DNA of 64,000 nt, from positions 123,800-187,799 of the forward strand of contig JAWZYV010012272.1 in assembly GCA_038373885.1 (NCBI GenBank), given 5' to 3'. Positions 33,761 to 44,792 of this stretch are shown in pieces. A model generated the notes under the pieces. The model searched no databases and was not told where the DNA came from. It was given only the letters and a program-made list of their open reading frames with translations. The stretch's first letter is position 1, and each line of letters opens with the position of its first letter. The DNA is from Cheiracanthium punctorium. Lineage: Eukaryota; Arthropoda; Arachnida; Araneae; Cheiracanthiidae. The position numbers were made by a program, and so were the translations under genes.

Positions 33761-34009
33761 AAACTTGCATTTTTATTTTCCGAACCATGTAAGGAAAGTA
33801 TTGTAGTTATGAAAAATTCGACTTCGAGATTTTGGTGTATTTACACGTTTTGAAGTCTTCTGAATTCATTTATGCTATTTTTAAGAGATGTATGTATGTG
33901 TGTTTATGTGTATGTGAGTTAACACGATAGCTCCTAAACGGAGAATTCCATTGAGTCAAATTGAGTACATATGTTATAAACCCCGCCGCTATACCGGTAT
34001 TGATTTTGG

Positions 34010-34186
34010 CAGGGGCTTAGCCAAGGGGGAGGGGTTAGGGGGTCATAAACCCCCCCCCATGAGGAATTTTTTGCCATACAAAATGTATTTTGTTCACTAC
34101 ATTATCACACACACGTATACATATATGAGTGTATGAAAATGAAATGAAATGATGCCCCCAATGAAAAATTTCTGGCTACGCCCCTG
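34010..34186. mobile_element. hAT-like MITE with TSD GATTTTGG
   Basis: GATTTTGG occurs at 34002-34009 and 34187-34194. The ends are CAGGGGCTTAGCCA and the complement of CAGGGGCGTAGCCA. The interior (ATGAGGAATTTTTTGCCATA, CACACGTATACATATATGAG) matches the MITE at 9787-10194, so these two are one family. 177 bases, non-coding. Confidence 0.88.
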
Positions 34187-34381
34187 GATTTTGGTGTATA
34201 CAGGACTTATAGTTTTTCTACAGGGCTACGACAAAAATTTCTTTTACATTATGGCATATGGGGGGAAATTCTTGAAAGTGCGCTAGCGTTTAAACGGTAC
34301 ATTCGATTGAGCTCAAATTGAAAAAGCTTAGAATTTTTGCTGAATTATTCATCGATTAAAATTTATTTAAATGCTTGTTGA

Positions 34382-36084
34382 TAGGGCTGAGACAAAAATC
34401 GATAAATGCCGACATATCGTTTTTATTTCAACATCAGATATCCGATATTCCTATTTCATTTCAGTGAAATCTCGAATTCGATAAACGTCAAAAATACAGG
34501 CCGGCGATAAAAAAATCCCAAGATCAATACCAGCTTGTGATGCTTTTGCTACTGCTTTCTCTCCGTTGATGACGATACCGGATTACGGCAAAAACAGCTC
34601 CATGGCTTATTAGCCTAATTACCATAGTTAATTAACGTATATTTCGGAAACTATCCATCGGAGCGCGTTTTTATTGATTCTCGACCCCCCCCCCTAGGCT
34701 TAATACCCCCATCGATACTTAAAATTTCGAATGCTTTGACAGCAACCTTAAACTTTTAATCTTACAGGCCCAGGGGGTCATAAGAAGCTCCCCTGCATTT
34801 TCAATTTGGGCATTTTAAACGCTTGCCTCCTTCGGCGGCATCTCGAAAGCCTGGAAACCGTCCCAGAGCCAATTTCTACATGTTTTCAGTCCTTTTAAGC
34901 CTCAATCATGGTTAATTAGTCCAATTACCACAATTAATTAACGTATATCCCGGAAACTATCCATCGGAGCGCGTTTTTATTGATTCTCGACCCCCATCGA
35001 TGCATAAAATTTCGAATGCTTTGACACCAAACTTAATCTTTTAATCTTACAGGCCGAGGGGGGGGGGTCATACGAAGCTCCCCGGTATTTTCATTTCGGG
35101 CAGTTTAAACACTAGCTTGAACCGCCTTCCGACGGCATCTCCAAAGCCTGCAAACCGTCCCAGAGCAAATTTCCACATCTTGACATAGGGCTGGGCCAAA
35201 AATTAATATTTACCGAACTATTTGATTTATTCCAGCATAATAAATTTGATCGTCCCATTTTCATTTCAGTGAAATCTGGAAAACAGTAAAGTTCCAAAAA
35301 TAACGGCCGATAAAAAAATACCGAAACCGAATTCTGTCATTTTTCCAGCAGTGATCAACACTACAAAAAACTAACACGTCAATCAAGCATTCCCGAGTCC
35401 GCTTACAATACCGAATAAAGAACTTTGTGGGATTCGTATGGAGCCTGCAAATCCATAGCTGTCGTTCGGCATATTTCATACCATTGGAAACAGTTGACTT
35501 TTTGTTCTTGTTTACGGCGAGTTCAGATTTTGATGACGGTATTTGTATTTATACAGTTTTTTTTTTTAAACTGAAACTTTTCAAACTATGTTTATATTAA
35601 TCTGCCATTAAATGATATGATCTGAGATATATGAAGGGTCCAGGGGTAAAACCACTTTACAGCTTTTTCTTTTCGAGAATGAGACAGTTATGCCATCTTC
35701 TAGCTTTAAATGAGCACTATCCCCACTTGAATTATTTTTGGGGTAGAAACACTATCAAGAAAAAGAAACAAGCTATGGTATAATGGGGAAAACCACTTTA
35801 CTGCGGGCCCTCGAAGTCGTTTTTCTCAGAAGCAAAATTTTATTGTAAAGTCGTTGTACACCCTTCATATATTAATTTTAATTAAATAAAGTACCAACAA
35901 TTACTCAATAAAATCTATTTTAATTAATTTTTGAATATAGCAAGTGGTCTTACGGTTTGTTTATTTGATTGCTTACATTTCAAAAATACTAAAATTAAGT
36001 GTGAAAAATATCGATATATCGTGATATCGCAATATAAGATGGTATCGATATCGATATTTCAAATTCCAATATCGTCCAGCCCTA
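34382..36084. mobile_element. hAT-like element, TAGGGCTG termini
   Basis: It starts TAGGGCTGAGACAAAAATCG and ends in the complement of TAGGGCTGGACGATATTGG. The flanks CTTGTTGA and CTTGTTAA form an 8-base duplication with one change. Inside, a ~280-base block is present twice (about 34596-34880 and 34908-35183; shared GGAAACTATCCATCGGAGCG), and the left-terminal region recurs at 35187-35335, starting TAGGGCTGGGCC. No transposase. Confidence 0.75.
35633..35866. mobile_element. Possible MITE with GAAGGGT ends
   Basis: It starts GAAGGGTCCAGG and ends CACCCTTC, both next to ATATAT. The ends resemble those of the MITE at 40837-41097 (GAAGGGTCCACGGG). The interior repeats AAAACCACTTTAC twice. It lies in the right part of the hAT-like element. 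Confidence 0.5.
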
Positions 36085-36123
36085 CTTGTTAATGATCTTA
36101 ATCGTAAGTGTTCGGAAAGTCGA

Positions 36124-36307
36124 GTGGAGTCACTCCAGATTTTTTAAAATAGTGCAAAATTCAAAAGTCGTCACAAGGGGGAAAATACTTATTAACATAT
36201 AATATATAGTATTCGCTATTGGTCTGACGACGGCCGCCGTATGTATTCCCAAAAGCAGCGCAAAATGTTACCAAGTTTTGACGACTTTTGGCGGTGTATA
36301 TAATATA
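36124..36307. other. Short inverted-repeat segment
   Basis: CAAAAGTCGTCACAAGG near 36162 and the complement of CCAAAAGTCGTCAAAACTTGG near 36273-36294 are inverted copies. Together with GGAGTCACTCC at 36126-36136 they suggest a small fold-back element, but the ends are unclear. Confidence 0.3.
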
Positions 36308-38188
36308 TCCTACCAATATTATAAATGTCAATGTTTGTATGTATGTTAATTACTTTTAAACGGTGAGACCGATTTGGATGAAATTTGGAATAAAGACAGT
36401 TAAAGTCCTAGATTAACGTATAGGCTACTTTTTATCGCGCGCAGAAAAACACTGTTCCTATAATATAAAAAATACTATCTTTTACCCCCCCCCCCAAAAA
36501 AAAAAGAATACAATTGAGTTTTTATTTTACAGAATAGTCTTTCAGATAGCGCAAACTTATAAAATACACAGTTTTTAATAAATAAATTCATTTTATCGTC
36601 TCCTATGCCTGTATAAAGAATACACCTAAATAAGTTTTTCCCTCTGACTTGGATTTATAAGCGGACTTCGAGTCAAGCACACAAAGCCGAAATGCATGTT
36701 ACACAAAGAAACAAATAAAAAATACATTTTTGAAACTTTCATTCAGTTCGAATTGTGTATTTTCCGCGCATCTTTTCCCCATCCTATTTCTATTGTATTA
36801 CATCCAGAAAAAAGATGTTAGAAATATCAATTTTAATTTTGTTTAATCACACTCATGAATAATGATACACTTTCCAACTTAATGGAATAAGGAAAGAAAA
36901 TAGGAAAGTGGCATGGATTACGATACGCTTTTAATATAATGTACTTTAATGCGTATTTAAATTCTTTAAGTCTTTCGATTTTCTTATTTTTTTTAATCTT
37001 TCCGTTTTTTGATAACGGCCAATATATCTAGAAGCTTTTCAAAATTAATATAGGACGAAAATAATTTGTACTTTTTGTAGGTTTTTATCATCAAAACATC
37101 TTCTTTTTGTAACCAGGGTCCGCCCAACATGGTAAGCATCGAATCGGGGCGCCAACTTGTAATGGGCTTCATTGCGAACTCAAAAATTAAGTAGAGCATA
37201 AAAGGGGCGTCTTTTTTACGACAGCAGGGGGCGGCACTTTCCCGAGGACCTCCCCTGTTTGTAACCATCTTAATTTTAAATTCCATTCAGAATCTAAGAG
37301 ATTTCAGTGCCAAGGAAGCCATTGAGAAACAAGATTCTGTCCGAACACGATTTATTAAGATGGCAAGCCAACTGGTCGCCGGAGGCGGCTGAAGATAGAT
37401 AAAGCTGTGCTGCAAGAGAGAGTTTGTCGTAAGTTTCAATATTACATCGTTTGAAAACTACTGTGCGAAATAACCAGACTTCCGGGCCAGAACGTTACCT
37501 CATAAATTAAAAATTGCGTGAAATGATTCAACTCTGCAGCGCACTTTAACTCGATTTAATCCGTGCTTTTCGCAATTTGAGCGATTCTAAATAGCTGGTC
37601 GAAATTACATAGTTAAATTTTTTTTTCACGAGACTGAACTATGGAAGATTTAAATATTTAGATTGGAAACTGGTTGGATATTTTCCCACCACGGCGAGAT
37701 GAAATATTTTTCAGTGCTACGCTATCTGACAACAATTATGCTTAAATATATATGGAGATATTTTTAATGGGAACCATTGTAAAAAATGTTTAGCATTTGT
37801 GCGAATGCATAAATTGCAAAGAATCACCAAAGAGTAGAAAACCACCCATTGGTTTTAAATATCTAAGCTGTTTCTTTAAATTTAGCATTGAAGAGAAAGA
37901 AACGAAGATAGATACTATTAATATAAATAATAGGTAGTCTTAGTAGGTTTCGTAGGTTGTATTTGCACAGTATACTAATAAATGTTTAGTGAAATTAAAA
38001 GTGTTCTATTCATCATTTTTCAACGGTTGTCTTACAAATAACTTAACTACAATTCTACGTTGACTTAATATATCCCGCGATAGTTTCAACAGAAAAGACT
38101 ACTTGAACTTTTTTTTTGAGATTTTGTTACGATCACATTTTAGAAAAATATTCATTTCCTACTGTGCGTAGAACGGGCATGCAGCTAG
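36308..38188 (+). mobile_element. Non-autonomous Helitron
   Basis: The 5' end TCCTACCAATATTATAAATG follows an A. The 3' end ACGGGCATGCAGCTAG is followed by T, preceded by a small stem (CTAC..GTAG). The internal 36720-37390 segment is shared with the Helitron-like element at 20849-22092. No Rep or helicase coding is visible. Confidence 0.65.
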
Positions 38189-38279
38189 TTCATATATAAA
38201 CATGAAAATGCATCGTTAGCTTTCAATGAATTTCATTATATGAAACATACAATATATATATATATAATATAATGGTAGA

Positions 38280-38702
38280 CGAACGTCGTAATGCTTTTTC
38301 GTAGTCGGGCGGTGTTGGGTAGAAAGACGGCATAGTTTCATTTCATCTTCGGCAATTCAGCACCGGGGTCTAGCTGTCGGAGGGCCACCGAGCGCAGATG
38401 CAGGACGGTTTACTCGGGCTGGGGCGTGTTGTATGGAAAAACACTCCGAGATTACGATGACATATTTTTATTTGGTTTCACATAGTTTTACATGGCAGGT
38501 GAAGTCAGGAAGAATCTATGATCCGAGCTGCGTTTCAACTTATATAAACTGGGATCACGTGTACTGTACAGTATCGCATGTGCCAAAAGAGATGCATTTA
38601 TTGGTTGTTAAACTGCCCGGGCCTGCTAACCTAATGAAATTCTTTAGAGGTATGACGACTGCAGACCGTGGGAAACAGGGGAGATATATTACTTGCGTTT
38701 GA
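38280..38702 (+). other. CpG-rich segment and 89-residue open frame
   Basis: Bases 38280-38430 are clearly richer in G, C and CpG than their surroundings. A frame at 38433-38702 encodes 89 residues with no domain or repeat family that I recognise. It has no frame-preserving homologue elsewhere in the window. It could be part of a host exon or of an unfamiliar element; I cannot decide. Confidence 0.25.
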
Positions 38703-38777
38703 ATTAAATTTAGATCCTGATACAAAGCCTTTGTTAAAAACGAAAGTTACTACGCCCTGAAGAATTTTGAAACAAGC

Positions 38778-38809
<32 letters not shown>

Positions 38810-40836
38810 AGAGATCCGTAACGTATTAGAGATCCGATATCCGTAAACTCCAACTATTTAAACATTTTGAAATATTTCACAAATATGCCTGGCTATTTTA
38901 TTATGATATATAATCACAAGGAACGTCTAAAAATCTTAATTTAAATTTTTAAACAAAAAAAAGTAAAATTTAAAATTCAATTTTGTATAACTTCATTATT
39001 GAGATCTGTTTTAGAACAAATAAAAATAAACTATATGATTGAACAATGTTTTTCATGCAGATAACTTAAGTCGCGATTCAAAAATACATTTTTCCTGTAA
39101 TTTTCGAAATAGGGAAAAAAAAAGAAAATGCAGAATTTTGAATTTTCACATTTCTGTATAACTGATACTAGGAAAATTCTATGTGTTATAAAATATGAAA
39201 AAATATCAAAAAGTAATTTTAAAATAAACAAATTAATATATGAAACATTATCCCACAAATAACCTATTATGAAAATTAGAATAACAATTCGATGCGATAA
39301 CTCTATAATATATAAATTTAATAAAATAGTAGTAACAGCGTTCTCTTTTAATCCAATCCTATACGTTCGTCATACAACCATTCGTACAAATCAGACATGT
39401 GGCTAGAGTAAAACTGTTTACAGAAAGAGAAAATATTAATAAAAATAATGACTATACTAATAATTATTAGAAAAATCTGATTGTGATGGCATGCAGATCA
39501 CGGCAAAATCTTAAATTTCCGTAAAAACTGCAATAGCAGTTACTGGTTTTTCCCTTAACTTGTAAAAAATTGAATCAATAATGCGATCAGAAGAACAAAA
39601 TATACACTTAACCTTTTATTATTTGAGAGAGAGATAACCTTCTAAGTATCCGTAACTGCTAAAATTGAGTATAAATAGATCTACTTTTTTCCATGAAACA
39701 TTTTTTTAAATATTTGCAATTCATATTACATCTGTAGTTAAAAGAATGTAATTATTGAATTTCTGAGGAATGCCGAAACACAAAATGCCTTTTTTTTTTT
39801 TTTTTTTCGGAATCTCCGCAAGCGCTCATGCCTCGAAATACTTTCAAATTTTAATTGGGGCTGCCGAAAGTATTTTCCAGAATACTCTTCACAACTAATG
39901 TTTCTTTTCTAAATCTAGTTTAAATAAGATGCGCCAAAAATGTGTTTCCATTACTGATATCAAAAGTTAAAAATATACAATTCTCTCAAATATTTCCATT
40001 ACATTCTTGAACAGAAATTCAAATACTATTTCATTAATATTTTTCAGTCTCGGGCAGTCTAATTCAATTGAAAGTACAGAAACCTTTCACTAATTTAGAA
40101 GGTTCATAATTACTTTCAAAAGAGAGGGGAAGAAAAAATAAAAATATGTTTTCTAAACAGCAGGTTAAACAGAAACCAATGAATACATACAAATTTCTCT
40201 GGAGCACGGATTTTATTTAGTAAATAATGAATGGAAATACGATCGAGACAAAACAAAAAATGCAAGGCGACTTTACATTCCACAAAAATATGGTTACTAA
40301 TTCCTTTTCAATTATTCTTAAAAAGTTAAAAAAAAATAAATAAAACAAAGTAAGTATTTGGATATTCTTCGCTGTAAATGATAATTAGTGTGGTTCTAAA
40401 TTATTCTTTTCCTTAAAGTTTAAAGAACAATTTTAGTTTAACTAGAATTAATTATTGGAAGGTGTGTTTGCAATTAAATAAAGTTTTAAAAACATTTTTT
40501 CGATGTTTATGCTCTAGTTAAAATTAAAATTTAAAGCTTGCAATAAGTGGATTAAACGAAATTTTATTTGCGTGAAATTGTTTATTGCCTATAAACGTTG
40601 AATAAGTATAGCATACACAAAAAGCGTAATTATAACATTTCATATTCTGCAATAAAACGGAAAGATTACACATGCTAAACTGCCTCGTTTCGCAAACAAA
40701 GCAATGGTCAATACGCATGATGCTCAAATATAGGGCATTTTTATTACAAAATTAATACTAAATATATGCGCAGTTACCATTTGCATAGTACTTTGAACAA
40801 CGTTTGCGTTTATTATAAATATATATATATATATAT
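38703..40836. other. AT-rich stretch with TA microsatellites
   Basis: TA dinucleotide runs occur at about 38780-38810 and 40820-40836, and a T-run at 39789-39807. No gene, SINE head or paired termini were seen. Confidence 0.45.
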
Positions 40837-41097
40837 GAAGGGTCCACGGGAAGAACGATGAGAGTCCAATACAGCTGATTTTCCAAAAAATCGAAAGCGC
40901 ACGGGACCTTTCCACGTTCTTCCCCAGTAAACTGTATCTTTGGACTATTTTTTAAGTGTATTCTCATCGTTCTTTCCCCATATTCCCCTTATGGGTTCGG
41001 ATATAATTAGTGCCACTAATGAACAACAGAATGCAGTAGAAACCTCAACAAACATTGACGAAAAGTGGTCTCTCATCGTTCTTCCCGTGGACCCTTC
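40837..41097. mobile_element. MITE with perfect 28-base TIRs in a TA microsatellite
   Basis: The ends are GAAGGGTCCACGGGAAGAAC plus GATGAGAG, and their exact reverse complement. Long ATATAT tracts lie on both sides, so insertion into a TA repeat is evident but the target duplication cannot be measured. The 261-base interior is non-coding, with an extra internal TTCTCATCGTTCTTTCCCC copy of the end. The Helitron array starts 14 bases later. Confidence 0.75.
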
Positions 41098-41110
41098 ATA
41101 TATATATATA

Positions 41111-42717
41111 CTAGCTGAAGTACCCGTCCTTGACGGTTAGTGAGTGCAAATTTCCAAAAAGCAAGAACTTCAGTCAGCATTGTAGGAGTACACAGAATGG
41201 ATGTAGTATGTTGCCAAAGTAAAGAAAGCGAATTTATAATTTTTATGTATTGTTAAAATATTACAGGTTAGAGAGTAATTAAGTAATATCATTTCATTCG
41301 CTTTAGTCGTAACTATGTGACGCGCGAACGAATATTTACGCATATTGAAATAATTTTGCAAAATCTCAAAATCTAATCAATATTTTTGAAAAATTGGAAG
41401 CCTAGAATTTAAGTTGAGTGACAACCTATCCTGTCACCCAATTTCGTTTCATTCCCTGCAGTCTTTATTTCGTGATACTGGAACAAAATTTCAGCATTTT
41501 AAAACGATTTTCACAAAATCTCAAAATGTAGTCAAAATATTTTTAAAATTCAACGCCTATAAATTAAGATTAGCAACTACCTATCCTATCACTAAATTTC
41601 GTATCATTCGTATTAGTCGTTATTACGTGATGTTTGAAGAAATAGAAACGTATTTTGAGAGAATTTTCACAAAATCTCAAAATCTAATAAAAATGTTTAA
41701 AAAATTGGACACCTATAGTTTTTGTTGAGCAGCCATCTATCATGTGACCAAATTTCATATCATTCGCTTTAGTCGTTATTACGTAATGCGTGAACAAAGA
41801 TTCACTCTTTTAAACGATTTTCGCAAAATCTCGAAATCTGATCGATTTTTTTAAATTAGATGCTTATAGTTTAAGGTGAGTAACCACCTATCATTTCACC
41901 AAATATTATTTTTTCACCTTTGCAGTTATTACGTGATGCTGCGAACACAAATTTACGCAGTTTGAAAGGATTTTCGCAAAATCTCAAAATCCAATGAAGA
42001 TTTTTTAAAATTCGACGCCTATGTTTTAAGTTGAGTGACCACCTATCATGACACCCAATTTCATATCATTCGCTTCAGTCGTTTTTACGTGATGCTTGAA
42101 CACAAATTTACGCAGTTTGAAAGGATTTTCGCAAAATCTCAAAATCCAATGAAGATTTTTTAAAATTCGACGCCTATGTTTTAAGTTGAGTGACCACCTA
42201 TCATGACACCCAATTTCATATCATTCGCTTCAGTCGTTTTTACGTGATGCTTGAACACAAATTTACGCAGTTTGAAAGGATTTTCGCAAAATCTCAAAAT
42301 CCAATGAAGATTTCTTTAAAATTCGACGCCTATGTTTTAAGTTGAGTGACCACCTATCATGACACCCAATTTCATATCATTCGCTTCAGTCGTTTTTACG
42401 TGATGCTTGAACACAAATTTACGCAGTGTGAAAGGATTTTCGCAAAATCTCAAAATCCAACCAAGATTTTTTTTTAATTCGACACCTATGTTTTAAGTTG
42501 AGTGACCACCTATAATGATACCCAAATTCATTTCAACCGCTTCCGTCGTTTTTACGTGATGCTTAAACAAAAAAAAGCGTCACGGACAGAATGACAGACA
42601 GACAAACTTTTTTTTGAGGGTCGCATCGGATTCCTGCGTGCTTGAAACGGATAGAAATTGCAAAATTTTTGAATTCCAAGAAATGTACAGACAAAAGTCT
42701 AATTTTATTTATATAGA
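41111..42717 (-). mobile_element. Helitron array unit 1
   Basis: It lies at the left, 3'-most end of the array. The 3' CTAG is at 41111, inserted at the edge of a TA microsatellite. The hairpin has lost one G (GACGG instead of GACGGG). The body is 1.6 kb of monomers; those at 41930-42540 are the most uniform, spaced 155-156 bases. The 5' TC is at 42717. Confidence 0.85.
41930..42560 (-). repeat. ~155-base Helitron-internal monomer array
   Basis: TACGTGATGCTTGAACACAA recurs at 42086, 42241 and 42397, giving a period of 155-156. Each monomer also has CGCCTATGTTTTAAGTTGAG and TCATATCATTCGCTTC. More diverged versions of the same monomer make up the rest of each Helitron body, and similar runs lie at about 44310-44620, 46360-47180 and 48290-49110. 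Confidence 0.85.
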
Positions 42718-44792
42718 CTAGCTGAAGTACCCGTCCTTGACGGGTTAGGGAATGCAAATTTCCAAAAAGCAAGAAATTTTGTCAGCATTGTAGGAGTACA
42801 CAGAGTGGATGTAGTATGTTGCCAAAGTAAAGAAAGCGAATTTATAATTTTTATGTATTGTTAAAATATTACAGGTTAGAGAGTAATTAAGTAATATCAT
42901 TTCATTCGCTTTAGTCGTAACTATGTGACGCGCGAACGAATATTTACGCATATTGAAATAATTTTGCAAAATCTCAAAATCTAATCAATATTTTTGAAAA
43001 ATTGGAAGCCTAGAATTTAAGTTGAGTGACAACCTATCCTGTCACCCAATTTCGTTTCATTCCCTGCAGTCTTTATTTCGTGATACTGGAACAAAATTTC
43101 ATCATTTTAAGACGATTTTCACAAAATCTCAAAATGTAGTCAAAATATTTTTAAAATGTGTTTTATGTTTGTTGACTGTTTTATGTTTGTTGACTTTTCT
43201 TAGTTTGTTTTCACAATAGTTCAACGATTTTCACAAAATCTCAAAATGTAGTCTAAAAATTTTTAAAATGTGTTTTATGTTTGTTGACTGTTTTATGTTT
43301 GTTGACTTTTCTTAGTTTGTTTTCTTTTACATTATATTACTAGCTGAAGTACCCGTCCTCGACGGTTAGTGAATGCAAATTTCCAAAAAAGCAAGATCTT
43401 TCGTCAGCATTGTATGAGTACACAGAATGGATGTAGTATGTTGCCAAAGTAAAGAAAGCGAAGTTATAATTTTTATGTATTGTTAAAATATTACAGGTTA
43501 GAGAGTAACTAAGTAATATCATTTCATTCGCATTAGTCGCAATTATGTGATGCGCGAACGAATATTGACGCATATTGAAATAATTTTCGCAAAATCTAAA
43601 AATTCAATCAACATTTTTGAAAAATTGGAAGCCTAGAATTTAAGTTGAGTGACAACCTATCCTGTCACCCAATTTCGTTTCATTCCCTGCAGTCTTTATT
43701 TCGTGATGCTGGAACAAAATTTCATCATTTTAAAACGATTTTCACAAAATCTCAAAATGTAGTCAAAATATTTTTAAAATTCAACGCCTATAAATTAAGA
43801 TTAGCAACTACCTATCCTATCACTAAATTTCGTATCATTCGTATTAGTCGTTATTACGTGATGTTTGAAGAAATAGAAACGTATTTTGAGAGAATTTTCA
43901 CAAAATCTCAAAATCTAATAAAAATGTTTAAAAAATTGGACACCTATAGTTTTTGTTGAGCAGCCATCTATCATGTGACCAAATTTCATATCATTCGCTT
44001 TAGTCGTTATTACGTAATGCGTGAACAAAGATTCACTCTTTTAAACGATTTTCGCAAAATCTCGAAATTTGATCGATTTTTTTAAATTAGATGCTTATAG
44101 TTTAAGGTGAGTAACCATCTATCATTTCACCAAATATTATTTTTTCACCTTTGCAGTTATTACGTGATGCTTGAAGACAAATTGACGCAGTTTGAAAGGA
44201 TTTTCGCAAAATCCCAAAATCCAATGAAGATTTTTTAAAAATTCGGCGGCTATGTTTTAAGTTCTGTGACCACTCATCATGACACTCAATTTCATATCAT
44301 TCGCTTCAGTCGTTTTTACGTGATGCTTGAACACAAATTTACGGAGTTTGAAAGAGTTTTCGCAAAATCCCAAAATCCAATGAAGATTTCTTTAAAATTC
44401 GACGCCTATGTTTTAAGTTGAGTGACCACCTATCATGACACCCAATTTCATATCATTCGCTTCAGTCGTTTTTACGTGATGCTTGAACACAAATTTACGC
44501 AGTTTGAAAGGATTTTCGCAAAATCTCAAAATCCAATCAAGATTTTTTTTAAATTCGACGCCTATGTTTTAAGTTGAGTGACCACCTATCATGACACCCA
44601 AATTCATTTCATCCGCTTCCGTCGTTTTTACGTGATGCTTAAACAAAAAAAAGCGTCACGGACAGAAGACAGACAGACAAACTTTTTTTTGAGGGTCGCA
44701 TAGGATTCCTGCGTGCTTGAAACGGATAGAAATTGCAAAATTTTTGAATTCCAAGAAATGTACAGACAAAAGTCTAATTTTATTTATATAGA
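42718..44792 (-). mobile_element. Helitron array unit 2 (chimeric, two 3' ends)
   Basis: Besides the 3' terminus at 42718, a second complete terminus (CTAG, TACTTCAG complement, hairpin) lies inside at 43340. Between them are about 440 bases of Helitron 3' region and about 180 bases of filler (43161-43339), which repeats TTTATGTTTGTTGACT four times and is not Helitron monomer. The remainder, 43340-44792, is a full 1.45 kb copy ending in TC. Confidence 0.8.

Larger units (their letters stand above)
33772..36123 (+). repeat. Dispersed repeat R, copy 3, twice interrupted
   Basis: It runs from TTTTCCGAACCATGTAAGGA to GTAAGTGTTCGGAAAGTC and aligns with copy 2. It is interrupted by a hAT-like MITE at 34010-34186 and a larger hAT-like element at 34382-36084. 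Both insertions have 8-base target duplications, and removing them restores continuity with copy 2. Confidence 0.75.
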
